From Neptunomonas marina (GTDB lineage: Bacteria; Pseudomonadota; Gammaproteobacteria; Pseudomonadales; Balneatricaceae), in NCBI RefSeq assembly GCF_004005935.1, contig NZ_SACQ01000001.1:62001-126000 (forward strand): DNA of 64,000 bases, read 5' to 3'. Shown piece after piece: positions 37,079-45,484 of this stretch (position 1 is the first letter of the stretch; the number at the start of each line of letters is the position of its first letter). The notes beneath the pieces are model-generated. The model ran no database searches, was not told the DNA's origin, and saw nothing but the letters and a program-made list of their open reading frames with translations. Position numbers and translations under genes: made by a program.

Positions 37079-38737
37079 CTAGAGGAAGATGGCTACAGAG
37101 AAGATTCCCCACAGAATCATTGGTAAGAAGTTTTCGATAGGGACATCAATCTTTTGTGGGCTTGTCCAAGCGCCCGCATAGTTGTCATTGTCAAAGCCAC
37201 GAACACGCATGTAATAGCTACCAGGTTCTGGCTTCTGTATCTCGGCATCGGCACTGTCAGAGCGTGTATCAACAATGATATTTTCGAACGCTTTGTCAGA
37301 GGCTATTTGCAACTGGAAGTACTGCGTATTTGGGTCTGGTTGCCACGCTAGGCTGATCTGATCTTCGCCAATCGATGGCTCCGCTAGCTCGGGCGTTTTT
37401 GGTACAGGTTTTACATTGATCGCTGTGCTATAGCCCGCCGGGCCTACTTTACCCTCATCGGTAATGCTGGTAACGCGCCAGAAGTAATTGCCTTCTTGAA
37501 CTTGCTCAAGTGTCAGTGAAGTATCAGAAACCGTTGTGGTTGTGACGATCTTTGTAAAGGCTTCATCGGCTGCTAACTCGAAGCGATAGTTGTCAGCACC
37601 TTCAGGCTCCGTCCAGATAAAATCTACTGGGCCAGAATAAAGCTTATCCTTCGTGCGGGGTTTTTGGATCACTGGCGGAAATGGGCGCGCATCAATAGTA
37701 AATTGCGCGATTCTCTCGTTGCCTTGCAATCCTTCAGAGTCTGCACCTCTTACGCGCAGCCAGTATACGCCGTCTGCTAGCGCGACAGGCAGGTTAGCCT
37801 TGTTTGCAGGTCCAATAGAATCCAGTACTAGGCTGTTAAACGTTTCGCCCTCAGATACTTGCGAACGGTAAGCAACAGCTCCGTTGATTTTATCCCACTG
37901 CAGTTTTGCGGGCAGATAACGAACCGTACCCAGCGCCGGTAATTGAGGCGCGTCGAGAAGCTTTTTCGGCGGTTGAATCGGGGCGTCTTTTTGGGTGATC
38001 ACACCATACGACTGAGGAATATAACGCGAACCAACGGCGTTACCGACTTCGATCTTTCCTTGGGTAACCTCAGCTGCGGTTTCGTCACCGGCGGCACGTA
38101 CTCGATACACGGTACCTCGCGTGGTAGCGAAAGCGGATGGTGTTTCGATAATAAAACGAGAGTTGTCTGTTTTGTTCGGGTTTGCTCTAATCTCTGCTTC
38201 GCCCTCTGCCAGCTCAACATTAATATCGATAACTTTGCGTTGCGCGCCAATAACGGAAGAGCGCTTGATCACCAGCTCGCTATCTGGCGTCAACAAAACT
38301 TTGGACTTGTCCTCAAACTCAATGAGTGCGCTGGAGTTTGCACTCGTTAACAGGCGATCGCCCTCGGCCAGTGCGAGTGAATCCGTTAGAGCTTCACGCG
38401 TGCTACTTCCATTGCGCTGTATCTGGACCTCACCGGAAACTGTGAGTAAGTCGACTTCTGCGTTGCGCGTTTTCACTAAAGAGCGTGGAATGCGCAGTGT
38501 TGTACCAGCGGCCATTAAACGGTCGTTACTTACATTGTTTAACTGCGTGATCTCTTTCCAAGCGCGCCAATCCGTTAACATTTCATGAGCAATCTTCCAG
38601 ACGTTATCGCCAGGTTGCATCTCATACTCCCAAAACTCCTGCTCTGCGTGGAGCGGGGTGCTCATTGCTGCTAAAAGAGCGGTAGTGAGTGAGTAGGAGA
38701 GGGCTTTGCGGTTAACTGTCCTAAAAAAAGAACTCAT
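37079..38737 (-). CDS. LysM-FecR-Fn3-like periplasmic protein
   Basis: The 552-residue protein has a signal peptide (cleavage after PLHA, residue 31), a LysM peptidoglycan-binding domain (about 36-85, with MQPGDNVWKIAHEM and LMAAGTTLRIPRS), a FecR-like domain (about 98-225, with TPSAFATTRGTVYRV), then about three fibronectin-type III-like repeats (about 255-530, with recurring YWLRVRG, YFWRVTS and YYMRVRG strands) and a short hydrophobic C-terminal tail (ILWGIFSVAIFL). It probably sits in the periplasm bound to the cell wall or inner membrane. It is the first gene of a two-gene unit with the CHASE2 protein, a pairing I know from other bacteria though the function is undefined. ATG 38737 is chosen; an upstream TTG at 38764 is also in frame. 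Confidence 0.85.
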   Translation of the reverse strand: MSSFFRTVNRKALSYSLTTALLAAMSTPLHAEQEFWEYEMQPGDNVWKIAHEMLTDWRAWKEITQLNNVSNDRLMAAGTTLRIPRSLVKTRNAEVDLLTVSGEVQIQRNGSSTREALTDSLALAEGDRLLTSANSSALIEFEDKSKVLLTPDSELVIKRSSVIGAQRKVIDINVELAEGEAEIRANPNKTDNSRFIIETPSAFATTRGTVYRVRAAGDETAAEVTQGKIEVGNAVGSRYIPQSYGVITQKDAPIQPPKKLLDAPQLPALGTVRYLPAKLQWDKINGAVAYRSQVSEGETFNSLVLDSIGPANKANLPVALADGVYWLRVRGADSEGLQGNERIAQFTIDARPFPPVIQKPRTKDKLYSGPVDFIWTEPEGADNYRFELAADEAFTKIVTTTTVSDTSLTLEQVQEGNYFWRVTSITDEGKVGPAGYSTAINVKPVPKTPELAEPSIGEDQISLAWQPDPNTQYFQLQIASDKAFENIIVDTRSDSADAEIQKPEPGSYYMRVRGFDNDNYAGAWTSPQKIDVPIENFLPMILWGIFSVAIFL

Positions 38738-38886
38738 AGTGTTTTTGCGTCCGTTACAAAACAAATTTGGATCATTCTAGCGGTAATTACGCATTATTGC
38801 GACAGCCAGAACTCGGGTAGCTACGCTATTTAAAGGCGGCTTTGGTGATGTCTAAGTTAGTAGGCTTTACGGCCACGGGTCGTGTT

Positions 38887-38926
38887 CCTTAAGCAAATTT
38901 AAACGAATGTTTTAATTTGCTTAAGG
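38887..38926. repeat. Long inverted repeat in intergenic region
   Basis: CCTTAAGCAAATTTAAA (38887-38903) and TTTTAATTTGCTTAAGG (38910-38926) match as inverted arms at 16 of 17 positions with a six-base spacer. It lies 150 bases before the FecR gene start and just downstream of the small unknown gene. It has no T run on either strand, so it is more likely a protein-binding palindrome or a stable RNA hairpin than a standard terminator. Confidence 0.6.
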
Positions 38927-38983
38927 GGTAAGCGTCAGTGAGCTCGACTTAATGTTTATTTGTTCCTAAAAGGATACGGTTTG

Positions 38984-39301
38984 TTATTTATTGTTGAGTG
39001 ATTTTTGCGCGGCTAAGTAACGCGGCATTGGGCCAATATCCTCATAAATATTCTCTCCATCTTCCACTCTAATAACATGGGTGCCAGGCACATAAGGCAT
39101 TTGTTGTTCTATTTCGTTGAGTGAGGTGTGGAGCAGAGCGGTAATAACTTCATCGAGAGATAAGTTGTAGGTGCTTGCGAGCGCCTTCAAGCGAATATGA
39201 TCGGCGGTATTAATGGTACATGTTAATGCTTGTTGGTCCTCTTTAGTGGCGGCTTGTTGTTCCCATTGCTCGAGCAGTTTTGCGAGAGGTGTATGTGCCA
39301 T
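38984..39301 (-). CDS. Small protein, pseudomonad 'type 1 pili tip component'-like family
   Basis: A 105-residue soluble protein. The C-terminal part PYVPGTHVIRVEDGENIYEDIGPMPRYL and the N-terminal PLAKLLEQWEQQ resemble a small family in pseudomonads annotated (probably wrongly) as type 1 pili tip component or pilin assembly protein. There is no signal peptide, so a pilus tip role is improbable; the middle (ADHIRLKALASTYNLSLDEVITALLHTSL) looks like a ribbon-helix-helix-type helical pair, so DNA binding is possible. Function not known. Confidence 0.65.
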   Translation of the reverse strand: MAHTPLAKLLEQWEQQAATKEDQQALTCTINTADHIRLKALASTYNLSLDEVITALLHTSLNEIEQQMPYVPGTHVIRVEDGENIYEDIGPMPRYLAAQKSLNNK

Positions 39302-39412
39302 AAGTCTGATCCTATGTTAATCCAGCACTAGCTTCAGTTTAGATTGCATCAAGGGTTTCGCAACTAAGGCTCTCTTGCTATAACGGCAACTCAGCTATTG
39401 AGGAAGAATGAA

Positions 39413-39859
39413 ATGGCCACTTTTACAGTGATTTACGGGTCAACGTATGGCAGTGCGAAAACGGCTGCTTTAGATATTTGCGACGAGCTTACCGCGCTTG
39501 GGCATGATGCTAAGTGTTTGCATAGTCCAACTGCCGAGTCGGTAACCGATTCGGCAGTTGATTGCTTGGTGGTTACGTGTGCCACGATCGGCATGGGCGA
39601 AATACCCAGCAACTTAATGCCCCTGTTTTGCGAGCTGAAAGATACGCTGCCCCAGTGCGAAGGGCAGCGCTATGCGATGGTTGCATTTGGAGATAGCTCG
39701 TATGAGACCTTTATCGAAGCTCCGCTACAACTTGAGGAGTTACTCCATGACATGCAGATGAAGCCGGCCATTGAACGTTTGGTGATCGACGCTGCCGAGG
39801 TCTCTGATCCAGAAGAACTCATCATCCCTTGGGTTAATAGCCTGCTCGATACGCTATAA
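39413..39859 (+). CDS. mioC: MioC-like flavodoxin
   Basis: A 148-residue flavodoxin (E. coli MioC 147). The N-terminus carries the FMN-phosphate loop YGSTYGSAKTAA, followed by the isoalloxazine loops TCATIGMGEIPSNL and AFGDSSYETFIEAP. It is a small electron carrier; MioC is linked to biotin synthase in E. coli. I use ATG 39413, with GAGG upstream. Its last six bases overlap the convergent GGDEF-EAL gene. There is no gidA or oriC nearby, unlike in E. coli, so the symbol is by similarity only. Confidence 0.82.
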   Translation: MATFTVIYGSTYGSAKTAALDICDELTALGHDAKCLHSPTAESVTDSAVDCLVVTCATIGMGEIPSNLMPLFCELKDTLPQCEGQRYAMVAFGDSSYETFIEAPLQLEELLHDMQMKPAIERLVIDAAEVSDPEELIIPWVNSLLDTL

Positions 39860-42505
39860 CGCGATGCTGATTTGCTGCTGTAGCCACAGATTCATTTGAG
39901 CCACTGACATAGGGCGGCTGATTAAATAGCCTTGTAACTGATCGCAGTTTTCCCGGCGTAAAAACGCTTGTTGCTCGTAGGTCTCAACCCCTTCAGCACA
40001 TACACTGAGGTTGAGGCTGTGACTCAGTGCGATGACTGCGCGAGCAATTGCTTCATCATTTGGGTCTTCGGGTATATCTCTAACGAGAGACTGATCAATT
40101 TTAACCTTTTGCACAGGTAGCATTTTCAGGTAGCTCAGTGAGGAGTAACCAGTGCCAAAGTCATCAAGGGCTATCCGCACGCCAAGTTCACGGAGCCTCT
40201 GCAGAACAGGTTGGGCTGCGTTAGCATGTTGCATCACCATGGTCTCGACAATCTCTAATTCGAGAAGGTCGCGGGTTAGGTGTGAATCTTTTAGAAGTCT
40301 CTCGACGAGTTCTACCAAACCGCCGCTCAAGATTTGAGGCCCTGCGATATTAACCGCGATACGGAAGTTAGGAAATCCCGACTGACGCCATACAAGCGCC
40401 TGCTTAACAGCTTGCTCGAGCACCCAGTTTCCCACACGTGTCATAAGTCCTATCTCCTCTAGGATAGGAATAAACTGGCCCGGAGAAATCAGTCCCTCTG
40501 TGGGGTGATTCCAGCGCAATAGCGCTTCAGCGCCTGATATCTTGCCGGTTAATGCATCGATTTGCGGCTGGTAGTACACCTCGAACTGTTCACTCTCAAG
40601 AGCGTTACGCAGCGCAGGTTCTAGCCGAACCCATTGCTCTATGCGCTCAGTTTGCTCTGGTTGGTAGCATGCGTATTTGTTACGCCCCCCGGATTTGGCC
40701 TGATGTAGAGCGGTATCGGCATTCTTTATCAGTGTTTCGCTATCAAAACCATGCTCGGGGAAGAGGGATATACCGAGGCTTGCCGTCGTAAAGAAGCTAC
40801 GCCCGCCAAGCTCAAACGTATACTCCATCGCATCAACGACTTGCATTGCGATCTTTTCGGCGGCACCGAAGTGAGCGCACTGCTCTACAAATATCGCAAA
40901 CTCATCGCCGCCAATGCGGGCGAGAATGGCTGTATCATCGAGCGTTTCTTGCAGCCGCCTCGCGACTTGGATCAGCAGTTGGTCGCCCTCTTGGTGTCCC
41001 ATTGTCTCGTTGACATGTTTAAAGCGGTCAAGATCAATCATCAATACAGCGCAGTGCTGCGCATCAGATGCCGTATCAATTACGTGATCGACGAGTTTTT
41101 TAAAGAGTTTGCGGTTAGGGAGGTCGGTTAATGCGTCATGGTGTGTGAGGTGTCGGAGTTTCGCCTCCGATTCTTTGATATCTGTTACATCCGCCGCAAC
41201 AATAACAAAGTGCGTTACTGCTTGTTGCGCGTTATAGACTGCGTTGATGTTCATCCACTGGGGGTAACTAGCGCCATTTTTGCGGCGATGCCAGACCTCT
41301 CCCTGCCAATGGCCGACGCTGCGTGCGTGCTTGAAGATAGCATCGATTTGCTGCTTTGAGGCGGTGTTACTGCTTAGCAGGTGTGGTGTTTCTCTTAATA
41401 GCTCGGCACGGCTGTACCCTGTCATTTCGCAAAAGGCACGATTGGCATCTACGATTTGACATAGATGATCTGTAACCACGATCCCTTCAGTTGTGGACTG
41501 GAAGGCGATCCCAGCAAGTTCGAGCTGAGCATGTGCTTCTTTCTCTCTAGAGATATCTAGCAGGATGCAATTGAGGGAGTGTAACTTACCGTTTTGGCGC
41601 CACTCGGGTGTTGCAGCAAGGTGGACCCATTTAAGTTGGTCATTCCCATCGGTAACACGGCACTCCACAGACCAAGGTGCAGATGCTGGGTTCTCCAAGT
41701 GCTTGAAGATACGCTGCTGATCCTCTTGGGGAACACGTTTCCAGACACTATTAAAGTTGCGGTAGGCTTCATCTGAGGTCACGCCGCATAACGCCTCTAT
41801 TCCCGAGCTAACAAATGAGAAGTAGGGCAAACCTTTGGGGGTAAACTCCGCTTGCAAGACAACTCCCGGTATCGATGCCGCAACATGAGAAAAGCGTTGT
41901 TCTGATGCTTTCAGGTCTCGGGAACTAATATGCTGGTTCAGTGCGATGCTGCACAGATATGCGGCTGTTTCTAGCGTACGCGCTTCTATCGGTGACGGTT
42001 GTTTTGACGTCTCAAAGAGTATTCCAATCGCGCCAGAGGGGTGCTGATTCGCATCATGAAGTGGGTACGCCCAAGCGGATTCGACGGCCAGGATATCAGC
42101 AATAGCTAATGAGTCTTTCCATCTAGGATCCGTTCTAAGGTGCGAACAAAACACTGGTTGATCGGCGAAGACGGCGGTGCCACAAGCTCGCGACTTAGGC
42201 CCCGGTATGACTCCTCGAAAAAGCTCTCGATGTGAGCTGTCTATGCTCGGCGCACACTTCAGGTTCAGTTGGCCTGTAAGCGGGTGTAGCAGCATCACAT
42301 AACAGTAGCTCCCAGCGATCAATGCTTCGATATCCTGACAGATACTGTGAAGTATCGTTTTTATGGGCAAGTTTTGGGTGATATTTCCCAATTGGTCGCG
42401 CTGCAGTTGCAGGAGCCTATTGAGCTCCTGCACATTGGGTTGACTATCGCTACTGCGCGACGGTTCCGGTAGCCATGATGGCACCTGATCCTCGGTTACT
42501 TCCAT
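39854..42505 (-). CDS. GAF-PAS-PAS-GGDEF-EAL cyclic di-GMP enzyme
   Basis: An 883-residue soluble protein. Order: short N-terminal coil, GAF (about 45-190), two PAS domains (about 205-320 and 325-445), GGDEF (about 450-615) and EAL (about 625-880). The cyclase motif is intact (ARIGGDEFAIFVE) but lacks the RxxD inhibitory site; the phosphodiesterase motif is also intact (EALLRW, NIAGPQ, ELEIVE, IALDDFGTGYSSL, KIDQSLV, AEGVET, QGYLISRP). It could therefore make or degrade c-di-GMP; PAS and GAF inputs probably decide. It is convergent with the flavodoxin gene and monocistronic. This is the only GGDEF protein in the window with a complete catalytic motif. Confidence 0.95.
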   Translation of the reverse strand: MEVTEDQVPSWLPEPSRSSDSQPNVQELNRLLQLQRDQLGNITQNLPIKTILHSICQDIEALIAGSYCYVMLLHPLTGQLNLKCAPSIDSSHRELFRGVIPGPKSRACGTAVFADQPVFCSHLRTDPRWKDSLAIADILAVESAWAYPLHDANQHPSGAIGILFETSKQPSPIEARTLETAAYLCSIALNQHISSRDLKASEQRFSHVAASIPGVVLQAEFTPKGLPYFSFVSSGIEALCGVTSDEAYRNFNSVWKRVPQEDQQRIFKHLENPASAPWSVECRVTDGNDQLKWVHLAATPEWRQNGKLHSLNCILLDISREKEAHAQLELAGIAFQSTTEGIVVTDHLCQIVDANRAFCEMTGYSRAELLRETPHLLSSNTASKQQIDAIFKHARSVGHWQGEVWHRRKNGASYPQWMNINAVYNAQQAVTHFVIVAADVTDIKESEAKLRHLTHHDALTDLPNRKLFKKLVDHVIDTASDAQHCAVLMIDLDRFKHVNETMGHQEGDQLLIQVARRLQETLDDTAILARIGGDEFAIFVEQCAHFGAAEKIAMQVVDAMEYTFELGGRSFFTTASLGISLFPEHGFDSETLIKNADTALHQAKSGGRNKYACYQPEQTERIEQWVRLEPALRNALESEQFEVYYQPQIDALTGKISGAEALLRWNHPTEGLISPGQFIPILEEIGLMTRVGNWVLEQAVKQALVWRQSGFPNFRIAVNIAGPQILSGGLVELVERLLKDSHLTRDLLELEIVETMVMQHANAAQPVLQRLRELGVRIALDDFGTGYSSLSYLKMLPVQKVKIDQSLVRDIPEDPNDEAIARAVIALSHSLNLSVCAEGVETYEQQAFLRRENCDQLQGYLISRPMSVAQMNLWLQQQISIAL

Positions 42506-42567
42506 GTTGTCCCATAAAATTTGTGGTTACTAAGTTAGAGTATAGACATTTTATGGCCGAGCAAAGG

Positions 42568-43305
42568 CTACTTAAGAAGATACCCCTTCTCTTTCAGGAA
42601 CGGCAGCATATGCGGGCGAGCCTCTTTTACAAGCATGCCTGAGATTTGCTCTGTCCAACTCATATCTTTTTGGCCACCGGTTCGGGTTTTGTAGTACTCC
42701 CGAATCACCTCGTCATACTCAGCTAAGTGAGCTTGATCGTCAGTATCGGTGTAACGGTCTGTTTTGAGCACGACAGGGAGGGGGAGACGAGGCTTAACCT
42801 CTGGGTTCTGATCGGGGTAACCCAAGCACATACCAAATACCGGATAAACTAGCTCAGGAAGCTCCAATAGCTCACTGACCGCAGCGATATTGTTGCGCAG
42901 GCCGCCGATGTAAACACCGCCCATCTCAAGTGATTCGGCAGCAACGATAACGTTTTGTGCGAAGAGTGCACAGTCTGTTGTGGCGGTGATGAACTGCTCG
43001 GTAAAGCCGCTTTGCATCGGAGCATCATGCATCTGACAAGCCAGTTGATGGCGCTTCATATCCGCGCAGAACACCAAAAATACAGGAGCTGCAGCCACAT
43101 AGGCTTGGTTACCGGCGAACTGTGCTAATGCTTGGCGTTTTTCAGCATCAGTGACATTGATAACCGTACACGCCTGGATAAAGCTCGATGTCGCGGCTGC
43201 TTGGCCTGCCTGGATGAGTGTGTGCAGGTCGGATGTTTCGATCGGTTGATCAGTAAAAGCGCGAATAGAACGGTGAGCATTGAGTAGGTCGATGGTGGCG
43301 TTCAT
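42568..43305 (-). CDS. NfsA-like NADPH nitroreductase
   Basis: A 245-residue flavin oxidoreductase of the NfsA/FRP branch: N-terminal HRSIRAFTDQPI (FMN binding), central SLEMGGVYIGGLRNN, and the NfsA-type CLGYPDQNPEVKPRLPLPVVL segment. It reduces nitro compounds or quinones with NADPH. It lies ten bases after the alkB-like gene on the same strand. Confidence 0.92.
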   Translation of the reverse strand: MNATIDLLNAHRSIRAFTDQPIETSDLHTLIQAGQAAATSSFIQACTVINVTDAEKRQALAQFAGNQAYVAAAPVFLVFCADMKRHQLACQMHDAPMQSGFTEQFITATTDCALFAQNVIVAAESLEMGGVYIGGLRNNIAAVSELLELPELVYPVFGMCLGYPDQNPEVKPRLPLPVVLKTDRYTDTDDQAHLAEYDEVIREYYKTRTGGQKDMSWTEQISGMLVKEARPHMLPFLKEKGYLLK

Positions 43306-43315
43306 TGCAATTCCT

Positions 43316-43906
43316 TTATCGAATGTAGCGAAATGTTAAATTGTAGCGCTCTTGGTGCACTCTTTTTGAGGCGGGAACAGAGTGTTGCCAAAAGTGCTGC
43401 GTTGTTCCTGCCATCAATAGCAGTGAACCGCTGGTCAGGGTTAGGTCCACTTTTTCGCAGCTCTTCATCGTTTTGTGGCGTAAAACAAAGCGCCGAGCCT
43501 CGCCGAGGCTGATTGATGCAACCGCAGGGTTTTGGCCGAGTTCGGGCTCGTCATCACTGTGCCATCCCATCTTATCTTGGCCATCGCGATAGTGATTGAG
43601 CAGTGCACAGTTGAAAGGTGTGTCGCATTGCCGACTGACGGTATTACGCAGCCTATCTAGAGGGGTCGGCCATGCGTCAGCAGTGAGCGTTAGCTTTGAG
43701 TAGCGATAGCTAAGACCATGGTCGCCAATGAAGGCTTGGCGTCTGGGAATAAAGTGCTCTTTGCCAAACAGTTTGATCTTATCAATACGCCACTCAATGT
43801 CATGGCGTAAGCTATGTAAGAGATTCTGTTGCTCATCGGCGTTTAAAAAGTCACGCCATAAATAGAGCGAAAGGTCAGGGCCGCAGATCAGTTCAGGTTT
43901 TTCCAT
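43316..43906 (-). CDS. AlkB-like 2-oxoglutarate dioxygenase
   Basis: A 196-residue Fe(II)/2-oxoglutarate-dependent dioxygenase of the AlkB family, expected to remove methyl groups from damaged nucleic acid bases. Metal ligands HSD in KMGWHSDDEPELG and the distal His in FWQHSVP are present, and the 2-oxoglutarate-binding Arg is in RYNLTFRYIR at the C-terminus; RRFVLRHK also matches. There is no E. coli-type Ada neighbour. It heads a two-gene unit with the nitroreductase gene and is divergent from purU. Confidence 0.92.
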   Translation of the reverse strand: MEKPELICGPDLSLYLWRDFLNADEQQNLLHSLRHDIEWRIDKIKLFGKEHFIPRRQAFIGDHGLSYRYSKLTLTADAWPTPLDRLRNTVSRQCDTPFNCALLNHYRDGQDKMGWHSDDEPELGQNPAVASISLGEARRFVLRHKTMKSCEKVDLTLTSGSLLLMAGTTQHFWQHSVPASKRVHQERYNLTFRYIR

Positions 43907-44063
43907 ATTGCCATCATATCATGCGGCTTCGGAAGGTTGTGTCACTGATGGCCGCGACGCTTAAAGCCTGTGTTATAAGGGTTTTTGCTGTTATGATGTT
44001 GCGCTTTGAGTTTTGCTGATCGCATAGCAAAACGTCCAAGTTTGACTAAGAGTGGATAAGAAA

Positions 44064-44918
44064 ATGGAACGTCGCTTTCGACTGGTGTTATCGTGCCCGG
44101 ATCGTGTGGGTATTGTCGCAATGGTTAGTAACTTTATTTCCAGTCACGGCGGCTCAATTAAGGATGCCAACCAGCACTCTGATCCAACGACGGGTTGGTT
44201 TTTCATGCGTGTGGAAATTGGCGCAGCATCGTTACCGTTTGATATCGATGCTCTGCGCGAAGCGTTCGATCCGATAGCGCAGTCATTTAACATGGACTGG
44301 CATATCTCAGACTCAGCGCAACCGCGCCGCGTTGTTCTGATGGCGAGTAAAGAATCCCATTGTTTGGCGGATCTTTTGCACCGCTACCACGACAAAGAAC
44401 TCGATTGTGAGATCGTATGTGTCATCTCTAACCATGATGACCTGCGCAAAATGGTGGAGTGGCATGACATTCCTTACCACCATGTTCCGGTGGACAAAGA
44501 GAATAAGCAACCGCATTTTGATAAGGTCAGTGAGTTGATCGAGAACTATCAAGCGGATGTGATCGTATTGGCTCGTTACATGCAGATTTTACCTGCAGAT
44601 GTGTGTGAAACTTATGCACGCCGTGTGATTAACATCCACCATAGCTTCTTGCCATCTTTTGCGGGCGCCAAGCCTTACCATCAGGCACACGAGCGGGGCG
44701 TGAAGCTTATCGGAGCAACCTGCCACTATGTGACAGAAGATCTCGATGCCGGGCCGATTATCGATCAGGATGTGATTCGTATCAGCCACCGAGATCTCCC
44801 AGAAGAGATGGTTCGCCTCGGCCGTGATGTCGAGAAAAATGTGTTGTCACGTGGTCTGCGTTGGCACCTAGAAGACCGTATTCTCGTGCACGGCAATAAA
44901 ACAGTGGTCTTTAACTAA
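44064..44918 (+). CDS. purU: Formyltetrahydrofolate deformylase
   Basis: PurU hydrolyses 10-formyl-THF to formate and THF, balancing C1 units for purine synthesis. The 284-residue protein has an N-terminal ACT domain (about 1-85; LVLSCPDRVGIVAMVSNFI) and a GART-like formyl hydrolase domain (about 86-284) with INIHHSFLPSFAGAKPYHQA and GATCHYVTEDLDAGPIIDQD, containing the catalytic Asn-His-Asp set. I use ATG 44064 rather than the GTG four codons earlier. It stands alone. Confidence 0.96.
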   Translation: MERRFRLVLSCPDRVGIVAMVSNFISSHGGSIKDANQHSDPTTGWFFMRVEIGAASLPFDIDALREAFDPIAQSFNMDWHISDSAQPRRVVLMASKESHCLADLLHRYHDKELDCEIVCVISNHDDLRKMVEWHDIPYHHVPVDKENKQPHFDKVSELIENYQADVIVLARYMQILPADVCETYARRVINIHHSFLPSFAGAKPYHQAHERGVKLIGATCHYVTEDLDAGPIIDQDVIRISHRDLPEEMVRLGRDVEKNVLSRGLRWHLEDRILVHGNKTVVFN

Positions 44919-45020
44919 GATCCGGTATCAGCGAAAATAATATTGATCTAATATGGAAAAGGTGGGGCTACTGATCGCATCGTAGTGTGATCACTCCACC
45001 CGCTAAGATGGAGAGTATTC

Positions 45021-45428
45021 ATGCTTAAGTCCGTAAAAGTTCAAGATTATATGGCGACAGGTCTGGTAACTTTTCGCCCAGAAACAGATCTATTTGAAGC
45101 GATCAATCTGTTGCTGGAGCATCGTATCTCAGGAGCGCCAGTAACCGATCAGCACGGTGTGCTGGTTGGCTTGTTGTCTGAAGTTGACTGCCTGCGTGCT
45201 ATTCTGACGCTCACCTATCATGAAGAAGAGGTTGGTGGTCAGGTTAAAGATTGTATGACAACTGACGTTGAAACGGTGGCGCATGATGCCAATATCGTTG
45301 AAGTCGCAAAACTATTCATTGATAAAGGCCGTCGCAGGATACCGGTGATTAATGATGGTAAGTTAGTTGGGCAGATCAGCCGTCGCGATGTGCTGCGTGC
45401 TGTTGAAGAGTTTGCTCAACATATCTGA
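45021..45428 (+). CDS. Twin CBS-domain protein
   Basis: A 135-residue protein made of two CBS domains only: VQDYMATGLVTF...GAPVTDQHGVLVGLLSEVDCL (about 7-60) and VKDCMTTDVETV...RRIPVINDGKLVGQISRRDVL (about 75-128). Such modules bind adenosine nucleotides and regulate partners. No obvious partner is adjacent, since the next gene downstream is the DnaT-like gene 57 bases away. Confidence 0.88.
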   Translation: MLKSVKVQDYMATGLVTFRPETDLFEAINLLLEHRISGAPVTDQHGVLVGLLSEVDCLRAILTLTYHEEEVGGQVKDCMTTDVETVAHDANIVEVAKLFIDKGRRRIPVINDGKLVGQISRRDVLRAVEEFAQHI

Positions 45429-45484
45429 TGCTTAGGCAGCAGCTAGGGAGAGGCCGCTGTTGTTAATGGCCTTTTGGTAGGTGT

